The position numbers and the translations under genes were made by a program. Below are positions 7,693 to 14,428 of a DNA stretch of 24,058 nucleotides, piece by piece (position 1 is the stretch's first letter; each line of letters starts with the position of its first letter). Origin of the DNA: Phycisphaerales bacterium (lineage in GTDB: Bacteria > Pseudomonadota > Gammaproteobacteria > Competibacterales > Competibacteraceae); the NCBI GenBank assembly GCA_014879435.1, contig JACSSB010000223.1, positions 1-24,058 on the forward strand, read 5' to 3'. Under the pieces are notes generated by a model. That model made no database searches. It saw only the letters and a program-made list of their open reading frames with translations, and was not told where the DNA came from.

Positions 7693-9996
7693 ATGCCTCT
7701 TCCCGAACATGTAACCCCTATAGAGCGCGAGCGGCGCGGTCAGGCTCCGTACAATTTCGTGCCGCTACCGGAAGCGGTTTTTTACCCCGACACCGAACCT
7801 TTCCAGCAACACGACCGGTTGGACCCAGAGCGCTTGCACGGTTTTATCGAGCTGACGATCACTACTGAAACCGAGTTATACACTCGCTGTGCCTATCCGC
7901 CTGCTGAAGAACAGAAAACAGTCCAACAATCCCCTCTGCGCCAAGCGTTTTATCATCTTGGCGAAGAAGGACAGCCGGTCATTCCCGGTTCTAGCTTGCG
8001 TGGCATGACACGGGCACTGGTAGAAATTCTGACCTACAGTCGGCTTACCCGGCGCTCTAAAAAGGGTAAAGGGGTGCGTATTCTCGACGAGCGATTGGTG
8101 CATCGGGCAGTGGCTGATCAAAATACGCCGACCGGCCAAGCGTACAACGAACGATTCCTCAAGAAAATTAAAGAAATGCAGTTCGACTATCCCAACGACC
8201 GGGTACGGGGTGGCTATTTGGAGGAGGATAAGGCAACCGGTGGTTGGCAAATACGACCAGCTCGTAAGCTTAGTGGTGTCAGCTTCGTGCGGGTGAAGCT
8301 GGACACGCTAAGCCAGTATGGTTTTTCGACGACACAAAAAAACGTGGTTGAGGATGTCTGGGTCAAGCCTGAACCGAAGAAATCCCATCGGCATCGCAAT
8401 GGCCTTGTTCTGTACTATGCCCGAATCAAAAATCTGGCTGCCCGAACCACCAGTTCCACCACAGCACCAGCCGGTATGGAACCTGGCAAGTTGATCTATT
8501 CGGGACCAATGGGCAGTCGCCACATGCACACGGTGATTTACGAGAAAGATACAAAAGCCACTCCTATCCCGATTCCAGAAGCGATGTGGGAGCAGTTTTG
8601 CGAGGATCGCGATCAGCAACGTGGTATTCCTTGTCGTGAGGTTCGCAGGTCCGGTGACCCACTGTTCTATCTGCTGGACCCGAGCGGCAAACTAGAATTC
8701 ATCGGACCCACCTTGTTCTTTCGCTTGCCGTACACGAATTACACTGGCGATTATGTGCCGCAGTTCACCGTCGATGCTGATGGTCCGCTGGATTTGGCTG
8801 AGGCGATATTTGGCACGGTGAATGGCGAACCACAGAAAGGCAAACCTCAAGCTGGCTCGCACAAGAGCCGAGTGCGTTTCGACGATGCCGAATGGATCGG
8901 TAACGGTTCGCCTTTCCTGGAGGAAAAAAACGGTTTTCGCTGGCCAGCGGTGCTATCCACACCCAAACCGACCTCGTATCAGAACTATCTGGTGCAGAAC
9001 GACCCTGAAGGTCAGAAGAGGAATCTGCTGAGTTATTCAGCACCATCGCCGGATAGCGGAGGCTCGACAACCACGGCGCTACGTGGCTTCAAGCTGTACT
9101 GGCATCGAGGACAGCCTGATGAAAAGGAATTGCTAATAGACCAGCCTCGGGAAAGCCTGAAGCAATACACTGTCATCCGTCCGGTGAAACCAGGAATGCA
9201 ATTCTGTGGGCGGGTACGGTTCGAGAATCTCAATCAGTTGGAATTGGGCGCTCTCTTGGCTGCCCTGCAACTACCAACGGACTACCGCCATCATCTGGGT
9301 ATGGGCAAGCCACTGGGGATGGGATCAGTCCGTATTCAGGTCGTTACCAGCTTGTACGACCCGGTGAAACGTTATCAATCGTTAGCGGCGGATGGGCGGT
9401 TGGAGCAGACTGATCAGGACGGTAAATTAGCCGAAGCTTACGAAGCATTTCGTAGTGCTATCGTACAGCATCACAATAGTAGCGTACCGACCTCACCAGT
9501 TCCCGAAAACACCAACCTGTGGGAGATTCCCCGTTTGCAGACGCTTGGTCTGTTGCTCGATTGGAATAACAAACCTTCTTCACGAGAAAAAACCGCCTAT
9601 CTCCCTAATCCGAAGCTATTCCGTAATCGCCAAGTATTGCCGACGCCAGCGGGCGTGCTGGGACAACCAGAACCAGCAACACCATCCGTGTCAATGGCCA
9701 GTTCATCTCCACCAATACCAACACCAACACCAACACCAACACCAAACCCGGCTACTGAACAAGATTGGATTTCCTCGACTCCTGTTCTGAAAATCCTACA
9801 AGCAATTTTGCAAGACAACGGGCGCAGTCAGCGGGAACAATTGGAAGCGATTGACGATGCCTTGTTGCACCAGTTGGCGGACTTGGATAAACCCCGACGC
9901 CAGCATGCCTGGATGCTGATTCGTGAAACTATCAGCGTCAACCGCAGAACTCGCGAACGGTTACAGGCTATTCAGCAGTTATTGATCGGTGGGTAA
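7693..9996 (+). CDS. cas7-insertion: Type III-Dv Cas7-insertion RAMP subunit
   Basis: A 767-aa RAMP protein. The N-terminal half begins the Cas7 fold with LHGFIELTITTETELYTR and the RAMP loop VIPGSSLRGMTRALVEIL (about residues 97-114). Large insertions follow before the fold resumes with GRVRFENLNQLELGALLAAL and the glycine-rich HHLGMGKPLGMGSVR near residues 535-549. This split RAMP layout fits the Cas7-insertion subunit, which lies at the end of the type III-Dv complex. After about residue 655 comes a Pro/Thr/Ser linker (PIPTPTPTPTPNP, residues 674-686), then a helical tail rich in Leu, Arg and Gln. A strong AAGGAGA site precedes the ATG, 12 bases after csx19. It is the last gene of the effector set; a hairpin follows the stop. 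Confidence 0.82.
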   Translation: MPLPEHVTPIERERRGQAPYNFVPLPEAVFYPDTEPFQQHDRLDPERLHGFIELTITTETELYTRCAYPPAEEQKTVQQSPLRQAFYHLGEEGQPVIPGSSLRGMTRALVEILTYSRLTRRSKKGKGVRILDERLVHRAVADQNTPTGQAYNERFLKKIKEMQFDYPNDRVRGGYLEEDKATGGWQIRPARKLSGVSFVRVKLDTLSQYGFSTTQKNVVEDVWVKPEPKKSHRHRNGLVLYYARIKNLAARTTSSTTAPAGMEPGKLIYSGPMGSRHMHTVIYEKDTKATPIPIPEAMWEQFCEDRDQQRGIPCREVRRSGDPLFYLLDPSGKLEFIGPTLFFRLPYTNYTGDYVPQFTVDADGPLDLAEAIFGTVNGEPQKGKPQAGSHKSRVRFDDAEWIGNGSPFLEEKNGFRWPAVLSTPKPTSYQNYLVQNDPEGQKRNLLSYSAPSPDSGGSTTTALRGFKLYWHRGQPDEKELLIDQPRESLKQYTVIRPVKPGMQFCGRVRFENLNQLELGALLAALQLPTDYRHHLGMGKPLGMGSVRIQVVTSLYDPVKRYQSLAADGRLEQTDQDGKLAEAYEAFRSAIVQHHNSSVPTSPVPENTNLWEIPRLQTLGLLLDWNNKPSSREKTAYLPNPKLFRNRQVLPTPAGVLGQPEPATPSVSMASSSPPIPTPTPTPTPNPATEQDWISSTPVLKILQAILQDNGRSQREQLEAIDDALLHQLADLDKPRRQHAWMLIRETISVNRRTRERLQAIQQLLIGG
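9712..9747 (+). repeat. Hexanucleotide repeat encoding a Pro-Thr linker
   Basis: Four perfect CCAACA units (9718-9741) are flanked by the variants CCAATA and CCAAAC. They encode alternating Pro and Thr in the linker before the C-terminal helical tail of the Cas7-insertion protein. Since the unit is six bases, gain or loss changes linker length without shifting frame. Confidence 0.85.
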
Positions 9997-10158
9997 GCGT
10001 GATGAATTCAAAAATGAGTCATCACTGACGAAGCAACCTATCTACCCAGTAGTTTGGGATTGTTGGCTTAAATACCGACGGCAAGCTTGCCAGTCACCCT
10101 CCCTCGACCGGACCCGTGGCACAGTCGTGCCAGACTAGTCCTACGAGGAAGAAAGCTC
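9997..10158. other. Intergenic region between effector and adaptation segments
   Basis: This 162-base gap separates the effector genes from the next gene. It holds an inverted repeat just past the stop (GTGATGA 9999-10005 with TCATCAC 10019-10025, no T-run), the palindrome GGCAAGCTTGCC at 10080-10091, and a small stem-loop (TGGCAC 10117-10122 with GTGCCA 10127-10132). No promoter is clear. It may mark a transcript boundary. Confidence 0.5.
10080..10091. repeat. 12-bp palindrome GGCAAGCTTGCC, copy 1
   Basis: Perfect palindrome in the gap before the membrane protein gene. The same 12-mer recurs at 10777-10788 and 12578-12589. Confidence 0.75.
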
Positions 10159-10794
10159 ATGTTTACCCACCTTTTGTCGCGTCTCGGCGGCGTCCTGCAA
10201 TTTGCCATGGCGAGTGCTTTGCTCGCCGTTTCGTTTCTGATCCAGAATCACGGCATCGCTACCTATGCGGGTCTTCCTTGGCTGGCGAGCATGATCACTG
10301 CTCTATTCGTAGTCGGTCGGGTGCTGGCGGCTGGCTATTGGCACGTAAGTCCTACTCTTACTGTTTCCATTGCCGTACCGCTGGGTTTGCTTCGACTGGC
10401 CTTGTGGGTGCTGGCGCTGTTCTGCTCGATCCACTTCTTTCTTGCTCACCTGGGAGGCGTTGATCTGAGGGCGTTGCGTACGGTAACTCACCTTTATCAC
10501 CTACCGCTGACCCAAACGGAACTGTTGCTGTCCTTGTCGGTGTTTTTGGCGCTGTTGCTGGAATTAGCACTGACGGTGGTGTTGGGTCACCTTGCTCGTG
10601 CCTATGCGCCATTGTTGCGTGCCGAGAGGGATTATCGTCTTCATCGTTATCAGTATCTCACCCAAGTAGAAACCGAATTGCGGCTCGCTCGCGCCACCGA
10701 TCAGGACTTGCGCGAACGGGTCGGCACCGAACGGGACTGTATCGAACATCGCTTGCGCCGAGTAATTGCCACCAACGGCAAGCTTGCCGAATAA
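10159..10794 (+). CDS. Unrecognised four-helix membrane protein in the CRISPR locus
   Basis: I do not recognise this 211-aa protein. Four hydrophobic segments are visible at about residues 9-28, 37-58, 66-95 and 120-143. They are followed by a charged tail (about 145-211) rich in Arg, Glu and Leu that looks helical, possibly coiled coil (YQYLTQVETELRLARATDQD). Tail charge suggests it faces the cytoplasm. The chosen ATG has AGGAAGAAAG upstream; a TTG at 10087 is a less likely start because the extra residues look like untranslated sequence. It lies between the type III effector genes and cas2-cas1-RT, all on the same strand, so a link with CRISPR is inferred from position. Membrane proteins are known near some type III loci, but no family match can be claimed. 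The codons near the 3' end contain the palindrome GGCAAGCTTGCC. Confidence 0.7.
   Translation: MFTHLLSRLGGVLQFAMASALLAVSFLIQNHGIATYAGLPWLASMITALFVVGRVLAAGYWHVSPTLTVSIAVPLGLLRLALWVLALFCSIHFFLAHLGGVDLRALRTVTHLYHLPLTQTELLLSLSVFLALLLELALTVVLGHLARAYAPLLRAERDYRLHRYQYLTQVETELRLARATDQDLRERVGTERDCIEHRLRRVIATNGKLAE
10777..10788. repeat. 12-bp palindrome GGCAAGCTTGCC, copy 2
   Basis: Perfect copy within the last codons of the membrane protein gene, coding for Gly-Lys-Leu-Ala. Confidence 0.75.
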
Positions 10795-10818
10795 GTCAAT
10801 TACGTGGGACTTGTGCTG

Positions 10819-10853
10819 GAATGTGCCCGCATATTCGATAGGGGAGCACATTC
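10819..10853 (+). promoter_or_regulatory. Inverted repeat abutting the start of the helical-protein gene
   Basis: GAATGTGC (10819-10826) and GCACATTC (10846-10853) are perfect 8-bp arms separated by 19 bases. The second arm ends exactly at the ATG, and the ribosome binding sequence GGGGAG overlaps the loop edge. It could be a translation-control hairpin or an operator. Sequence alone does not distinguish these. Confidence 0.35.
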
Positions 10854-11396
10854 ATGAACGACATACCGAACACCGAACGCAGCCTTCTCGACCGTGAACC
10901 TTGCGAGTTGGCCCCGCACGTCACCCGTAACACCGAGCTGGTGGATCACACGCTCAGTCGTGCGCACAACAATCTGCTTCGTCGGTTGTTTCCTGGAGAA
11001 CTAGAACGCGTTGTTTACGACCACGAACTGGAGCAGATCAAGACCGGCTTTGATTACCGCCAGCGACTTTTACACATGGCAGTGGAAACCAAACTGCAAG
11101 CCGTCGAGGAAATGTGTAACCACCTGTTGGTGACCGGTAAAAGCGAAATTCGCCGTGAGCGTCAGGAGTTTTTTGCTGGGCAAAGTTTGAAGCTGCAAGC
11201 CGCCATGGATGAATGCACCGACACCTTCAACCAGCAGATCGATGGTCGGTTTCAGCGGCTCGATAATCTGCGTAATGATTATCTACGCCATAAGGAAGAA
11301 GACCGGCTACTAAAGGCAGTGGAGCAGTTCCACGCCATGTTGGAGGAATTGGCAGCAGAGTTCGTCGCGATCATCCACGAAGGCATCAGCCGCTAA
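10854..11396 (+). CDS. Unrecognised soluble helical protein in the CRISPR locus
   Basis: A 180-aa protein I do not recognise. It has no signal peptide or membrane segment. From about residue 45 on it is almost entirely charged and helix-forming, with long stretches of Glu, Gln, Arg and Leu (LERVVYDHELEQIKTGFDYR, then LEELAAEFVAIIHEGISR at the end), suggesting a coiled-coil bundle. No catalytic motif stands out. A GGGGAG site precedes the ATG. It lies 59 bases after the membrane protein gene and 83 bases before cas2. The membrane protein also ends in a charged helical tail, so the pair might interact; that is inference from position. A Cas11-like small subunit would look similar (small and helical), but a Cas11 part already appears fused in the effector. 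Confidence 0.65.
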   Translation: MNDIPNTERSLLDREPCELAPHVTRNTELVDHTLSRAHNNLLRRLFPGELERVVYDHELEQIKTGFDYRQRLLHMAVETKLQAVEEMCNHLLVTGKSEIRRERQEFFAGQSLKLQAAMDECTDTFNQQIDGRFQRLDNLRNDYLRHKEEDRLLKAVEQFHAMLEELAAEFVAIIHEGISR

Positions 11397-11479
11397 GGAA
11401 CTCTTCCGCGTTGCACCGTGCCGATTGGAAATCTCAACCGACTTAGCAACGGTGCCCGCCCGCTCTGGAGCGAATCGTC

Positions 11480-11764
11480 ATGTCGCGTAACCCCATCATC
11501 ATCGCCTACGACATCAGCGCCAATGCAACACGCCGACAAATATACAAGATCCTGCTCGAATGGCGGCTGGATGGCCAGAAATCGGTACACGAGTGCGTGT
11601 TGTCGATCACCGAAGCCCAGGAGTTATTCATCCAACTCGGGCAGGCCATCGATCCCGCTACTGACCGCCTATTGCTGGCCTGGGTGGCGCCCCGGCGGCC
11701 GCTGTACACCTGCGGAGTGGGGCGGGTAGATGCCCTATTCACCAAACTGTTGAATATCCATTGA
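11480..11764 (+). CDS. cas2: Cas2 (first of two)
   Basis: A 94-aa Cas2. The first strand IIIAYDIS carries the conserved Asp (D11) of the ferredoxin-like fold. It continues with ATRRQIYKILLEWRLDGQKSVHECVLS, the usual helix and second strand with Q-x-S-V. LLLAWV and a short C-terminal strand follow. Cas2 dimers bridge two Cas1 dimers in the spacer-integration complex. GGAGCGAA lies before the ATG. The next gene is a second, different Cas2 starting 8 bases after this stop. Confidence 0.88.
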   Translation: MSRNPIIIAYDISANATRRQIYKILLEWRLDGQKSVHECVLSITEAQELFIQLGQAIDPATDRLLLAWVAPRRPLYTCGVGRVDALFTKLLNIH

Positions 11765-11772
11765 GGTGCGTC

Positions 11773-12147
11773 ATGGCGATCCATCAGAGTTGGTATTTGC
11801 TGGCTTACGACATCCGCGATCCCAAACGCTTGCGGCAGGTTCACCATTATCTGCGCAAGCGGGGGCTGGCGGCCCAGCAATCGGTATTTTTCCTTCACGT
11901 CACCGATACCGAATTGCGGCAAACGCTAGAGGGCGTGACCCAACGCATCCATCGTCACCTGGACGACGTCCGCGCCTATCCCATCTCGCATCCGGCCGAG
12001 GTGTGGTTAGCGGGGCAATCAGCGGTGGTCGGGCCGCTACTGCAACCGCCACAAGCCAGTATCAACCAGAAGAAGCCATCGTTGGTGGTCAAGCATCAGG
12101 GACTGTGGGGGTTAGTAACGCGGCTGTGGGGAAAGCATCATGGCTAG
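11773..12147 (+). CDS. cas2: Cas2 (second, divergent and C-terminally extended)
   Basis: A 124-aa Cas2-like protein starting MAIHQSWYLLAYDIRDPKRL, with D13 at the conserved position. LRQVHHYLRKRGLAAQQSVFF is the Cas2 helix and second strand. It differs strongly from its neighbour and has about 30 additional C-terminal residues (QKKPSLVVKHQGLWGLVTRL) that are basic and hydrophobic. I chose the ATG at 11773 over an in-frame TTG at 11761. It overlaps cas1 by 8 bases. Two Cas2 proteins next to one Cas1 suggest either a mixed Cas2 dimer or a second role; neither can be shown from sequence. Confidence 0.85.
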   Translation: MAIHQSWYLLAYDIRDPKRLRQVHHYLRKRGLAAQQSVFFLHVTDTELRQTLEGVTQRIHRHLDDVRAYPISHPAEVWLAGQSAVVGPLLQPPQASINQKKPSLVVKHQGLWGLVTRLWGKHHG

Positions 12148-13234
12148 TAATTTGTTATTGATTTTGGACCGGCGAGATACGCTGGTCCGACTGGAAGGGC
12201 ACGCGCTGCGGGTGGAGCAATCCGATGGGGTTTTGCAGCGGGTGCCGTTGGGCATGGTGGGTATGGTGGTGGTACACGGCGCACCAGCGGTTACCTGTGA
12301 TGTCTGGCGGGAATTGAGCGAGCGGGGTATTCCGGCGGTGCTGGTTCCCGTGCGCGGCAAGGGTAGTACTGCCTGGCTGGGATCGGGATTGTCTAACACC
12401 ATCCAGTTACGCCGCCAGCAGCATCAGCGGGCCAGCGATCCGGTGGCGGTTCTGGCTATCGCCCGGCAACTGGTTGGATTGAAGCTGCGTTATCAGCGTC
12501 AGTTAGCGGTCGGTGCGACGGCTTGGTGTGCGATTCCACCCGCAACACCGGTCAAAGCCTTGCTGGATCTCTTCGATGGCAAGCTTGCCAGATTATCCGA
12601 AGCAACCGATATCCCGGCGGTCATGGGATTTGAAGGTTCGGCGGCGGCGGCTTGGTACGATTGGCTGACGGTGTCCCTACCACCGACCTGGGGTTTTGCT
12701 GGACGCAACCGGCGGCCACCGCGCGACCCGGTCAATGTGTTGCTGTCGTTGGGCTATACCCTGCTGGGTGGGGAGATGCTCGGCGCGGTACAGGCGGCGG
12801 GCCTGGACCCGGCGCTCGGGTTTCTGCATGGCGTGGTGCCCGGTCGGGAGTCTCTAGTGCTGGACTTGATCGAGCCGTTGCGACCGGGGGTGGATGCCTT
12901 CGTATTGAGTGTGTTGGATCGCATATTGACGCCGCACCATTTCACGAAACAGGCCGATCATTGCCTTCTGAACAAAGATGGACGCAATTTATTCTATCGG
13001 GCCTGGGCCGAGGTGCGCTGGCGCTGGCCGTTGCCGATCAACCCCGACACCGGATTATCGTTGCTCTCGGAGGAGGTTGAATTGCAAACCGAGGGGGTGA
13101 CCGAAACGGCTGGCGACGCCAGCTTGGCCACGCAGTGCCGACGGATGACACGTGTGTTGCGGGCATTGTTACGCACGGGGGGACAGGCAGGATTAGAGGA
13201 AGAAGCGAAACTGGAGATGAGGGGTGATGGCTGA
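12140..13234 (+). CDS. cas1: Cas1 integrase
   Basis: A 364-aa Cas1, the metal-dependent integrase that inserts new spacers. The N-terminal beta domain opens LLLILDRRDTLVRLEGHALR and includes VVVHGAPAVTCDVWRELSER. The helical catalytic domain shows E165 in MGFEGSAAAAWY, H230 in GFLHG, and D242/E245 in SLVLDLIEPLRP. Those are the expected metal ligands. NVLLSLGYTLLG is another family signature. Length is normal or slightly long, and no RT or Cas6 is fused to it. The start overlaps the second cas2 and the stop overlaps the RT gene, so cas2-cas2-cas1-RT forms one translational unit. The palindrome GGCAAGCTTGCC lies within the coding sequence at 12578-12589. Confidence 0.95.
   Translation: MASNLLLILDRRDTLVRLEGHALRVEQSDGVLQRVPLGMVGMVVVHGAPAVTCDVWRELSERGIPAVLVPVRGKGSTAWLGSGLSNTIQLRRQQHQRASDPVAVLAIARQLVGLKLRYQRQLAVGATAWCAIPPATPVKALLDLFDGKLARLSEATDIPAVMGFEGSAAAAWYDWLTVSLPPTWGFAGRNRRPPRDPVNVLLSLGYTLLGGEMLGAVQAAGLDPALGFLHGVVPGRESLVLDLIEPLRPGVDAFVLSVLDRILTPHHFTKQADHCLLNKDGRNLFYRAWAEVRWRWPLPINPDTGLSLLSEEVELQTEGVTETAGDASLATQCRRMTRVLRALLRTGGQAGLEEEAKLEMRGDG
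12578..12589. repeat. 12-bp palindrome GGCAAGCTTGCC, copy 3
   Basis: Perfect copy inside cas1, again read as Gly-Lys-Leu-Ala. Confidence 0.75.
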
Positions 13235-14072
13235 ACTACTGGATCTAGCTTTGTCACCGGCCACGTTGAATGCTGCCTGGAAACGGTTACGACCAGACAA
13301 GACAGTATGGCGACCAGGCTTACCACGCTGGGAAATGGAAAAGGATTGGGTATTGCACCTCCTGGAACTGGCGGATGAACTACGGAGCGGTCGTTACCGA
13401 CCCGCGCCGCTGCGCCAGTTCGCCATCGAAAAGGGCGATGGCAAACAGCGGGTATTGTCAGCGCTCAGTTTGCGGGACAAACTGGTGCAGCGAGCGGTGC
13501 TTAGCGTGTTGGAACCGATTGGAGAGCAATTGTTTCACAACGACAGCTTCGGTTATCGGCCACGACGCAACATAGAGATGGCGTACCGGCGGGCTTGCGA
13601 GCGGATCCAATGTGGTTTGCCCTGGCTGGTCGATGCCGACATCACCAAATTTTTCGATAATATCCCTCACCGCCCTTTGCAAAAGATACTCAAGCACTCT
13701 ATCCCGGATCGGGAATTACTGGCGTTGATCGATCTTTGGCTGGCCGAAGGAGCGTCGTCGTTGAGTTTTTTAGGAACCCGACGAGGGGTAGCCCAAGGTG
13801 CGGTGATTTCGCCGATGCTGTGTAACTTTTACCTACATGAACTCGATATGGCACTGACCGGGAAAAATATCCCGTTCGTACGCTTTGCCGATGACTTCCT
13901 ATTATTTGCCCCCGACGAGCGCCGGGCGAATGAAGCGTTACGGTTCGTCGGTCAGAAATTGAAGACAATGGGATTGGAGTTACACCCAGACAAGACGCGT
14001 GTGGCACGCAGCTATCGTGGGCTGATTTTTCTGGGTCAGCCGTTGCCAACACCTTCGGAGTTGAAAAGCTGA
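13227..14072 (+). CDS. CRISPR-associated reverse transcriptase (unfused, group II-like)
   Basis: A 281-aa reverse transcriptase. Motifs in order: IEKGDGKQRVLSALSLRDKL (RT1-2), DADITKFFDNIPH (D136/D138), RRGVAQGAVISPMLCNFYL, and the catalytic FADD at residues 220-223, replacing the more common YADD. LELHPDKTRV and IFLGQ finish the palm. The protein stops just after this point, so the thumb or maturase region of group II intron RTs is missing. It is not fused to Cas1 but overlaps cas1 by 8 bases. CRISPR-linked RTs help acquire spacers from RNA, a fitting role beside an RNA-targeting type III effector. No group II intron RNA is evident around it. An alternative GTG start lies 3 bases upstream. 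The gene ends about 110 bases before a transposon-end-like repeat cluster, so 3' truncation is possible. Confidence 0.88.
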   Translation: MAELLDLALSPATLNAAWKRLRPDKTVWRPGLPRWEMEKDWVLHLLELADELRSGRYRPAPLRQFAIEKGDGKQRVLSALSLRDKLVQRAVLSVLEPIGEQLFHNDSFGYRPRRNIEMAYRRACERIQCGLPWLVDADITKFFDNIPHRPLQKILKHSIPDRELLALIDLWLAEGASSLSFLGTRRGVAQGAVISPMLCNFYLHELDMALTGKNIPFVRFADDFLLFAPDERRANEALRFVGQKLKTMGLELHPDKTRVARSYRGLIFLGQPLPTPSELKS

Positions 14073-14190
14073 GTGATGATCCGAGGGTTTAAAGGAAAAT
14101 CAATACATAAAAACTTTGTAATCGCTGTTGCTGGAAGTACAGCAATATGTTGATTAAAATAAACATAATATCATGTTTTTTCATGTCAGA

Positions 14191-14209
14191 TGTGCCTTTA
14201 ATCGTTCAC
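14191..14209 (+). repeat. 19-bp repeat copy A (putative TnsB site)
   Basis: TGTGCCTTTAATCGTTCAC, direct orientation. It differs from copy B's reverse complement (TGTGCCTTTAATACTTCAC) at 2 of 19 positions. It is the outermost copy relative to tnsB. Confidence 0.6.
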
Positions 14210-14315
14210 TAGTGGATCTCATTATATCTCTTACATAAGCCGCGTTTTTTCAGGATTTATATCTGAAAAATCAAGTAATTAAATTGCTTTATAAGAGATC
14301 TATGATCATATAGTT

Positions 14316-14334
14316 GTGAAGTATTAAAGGCACA
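14316..14334 (-). repeat. 19-bp repeat copy B (putative TnsB site)
   Basis: Inverted copy whose reverse complement reads TGTGCCTTTAATACTTCAC. It is head to head with copy C, forming a 17-bp perfect stem (14316-14332 with 14343-14359) around a 10-base centre. A weaker inverted match (AAGTAATTAAA, 14273-14283) to copy D lies further upstream. Confidence 0.6.
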
Positions 14335-14340
14335 ATTAAC

Positions 14341-14359
14341 TATGCCTTTAATACTTCAC
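14341..14359 (+). repeat. 19-bp repeat copy C (putative TnsB site)
   Basis: TATGCCTTTAATACTTCAC, direct orientation, differing from the copy B sequence at one position. With copy B it makes the long palindrome upstream of tnsB. Confidence 0.6.
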
Positions 14360-14370
14360 CAACGCAAAAT

Positions 14371-14389
14371 TGTGCTTTAATTACTTCAG
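14371..14389 (+). repeat. 19-bp repeat copy D (putative TnsB site)
   Basis: TGTGCTTTAATTACTTCAG, a degenerate direct copy 30 bases after copy C and 40 bases before the preferred tnsB start. Its position close to the gene fits a site that could also repress tnsB. Confidence 0.5.
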
Positions 14390-14428
14390 TCTCTTCATTG
14401 TCCACTTTTTGGTGAACCCTTGTCCCCA

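Larger units (their letters stand above)
14073..14428. other. AT-rich region with transposon-end/operator repeats before tnsB
   Basis: This 356-base gap is sharply more AT-rich than the genes on both sides. It contains a small hairpin (TTGCTG 14128-14133 with CAGCAA 14140-14145) and the 19-bp repeat cluster listed separately. A TGTCA at 14184-14188 lies just outside the first repeat and could be a Tn7-like terminus, since TnsB sites begin shortly inside the end in this group. No gene is visible. It probably contains the transposon end nearest tnsB plus the tnsB promoter. Confidence 0.6.

Noticed and set aside
9597..9818. Minus-strand open frame with Gly-Val repeats
   Set aside because: It is the complement of the Pro-Thr hexanucleotide repeat inside the Cas7-insertion gene.
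1719..9996. Type III-B (Cmr) or type III-E (gRAMP) effector
   Set aside because: The subunits are fused differently from Cmr, and a separate Cas10 plus several separate Cas7 proteins excludes III-E.
13227..14072. Group II intron or retron carrying the RT
   Set aside because: No maturase domain, intron RNA-like structure or retron msr/msd region is visible, and the gene overlaps cas1.
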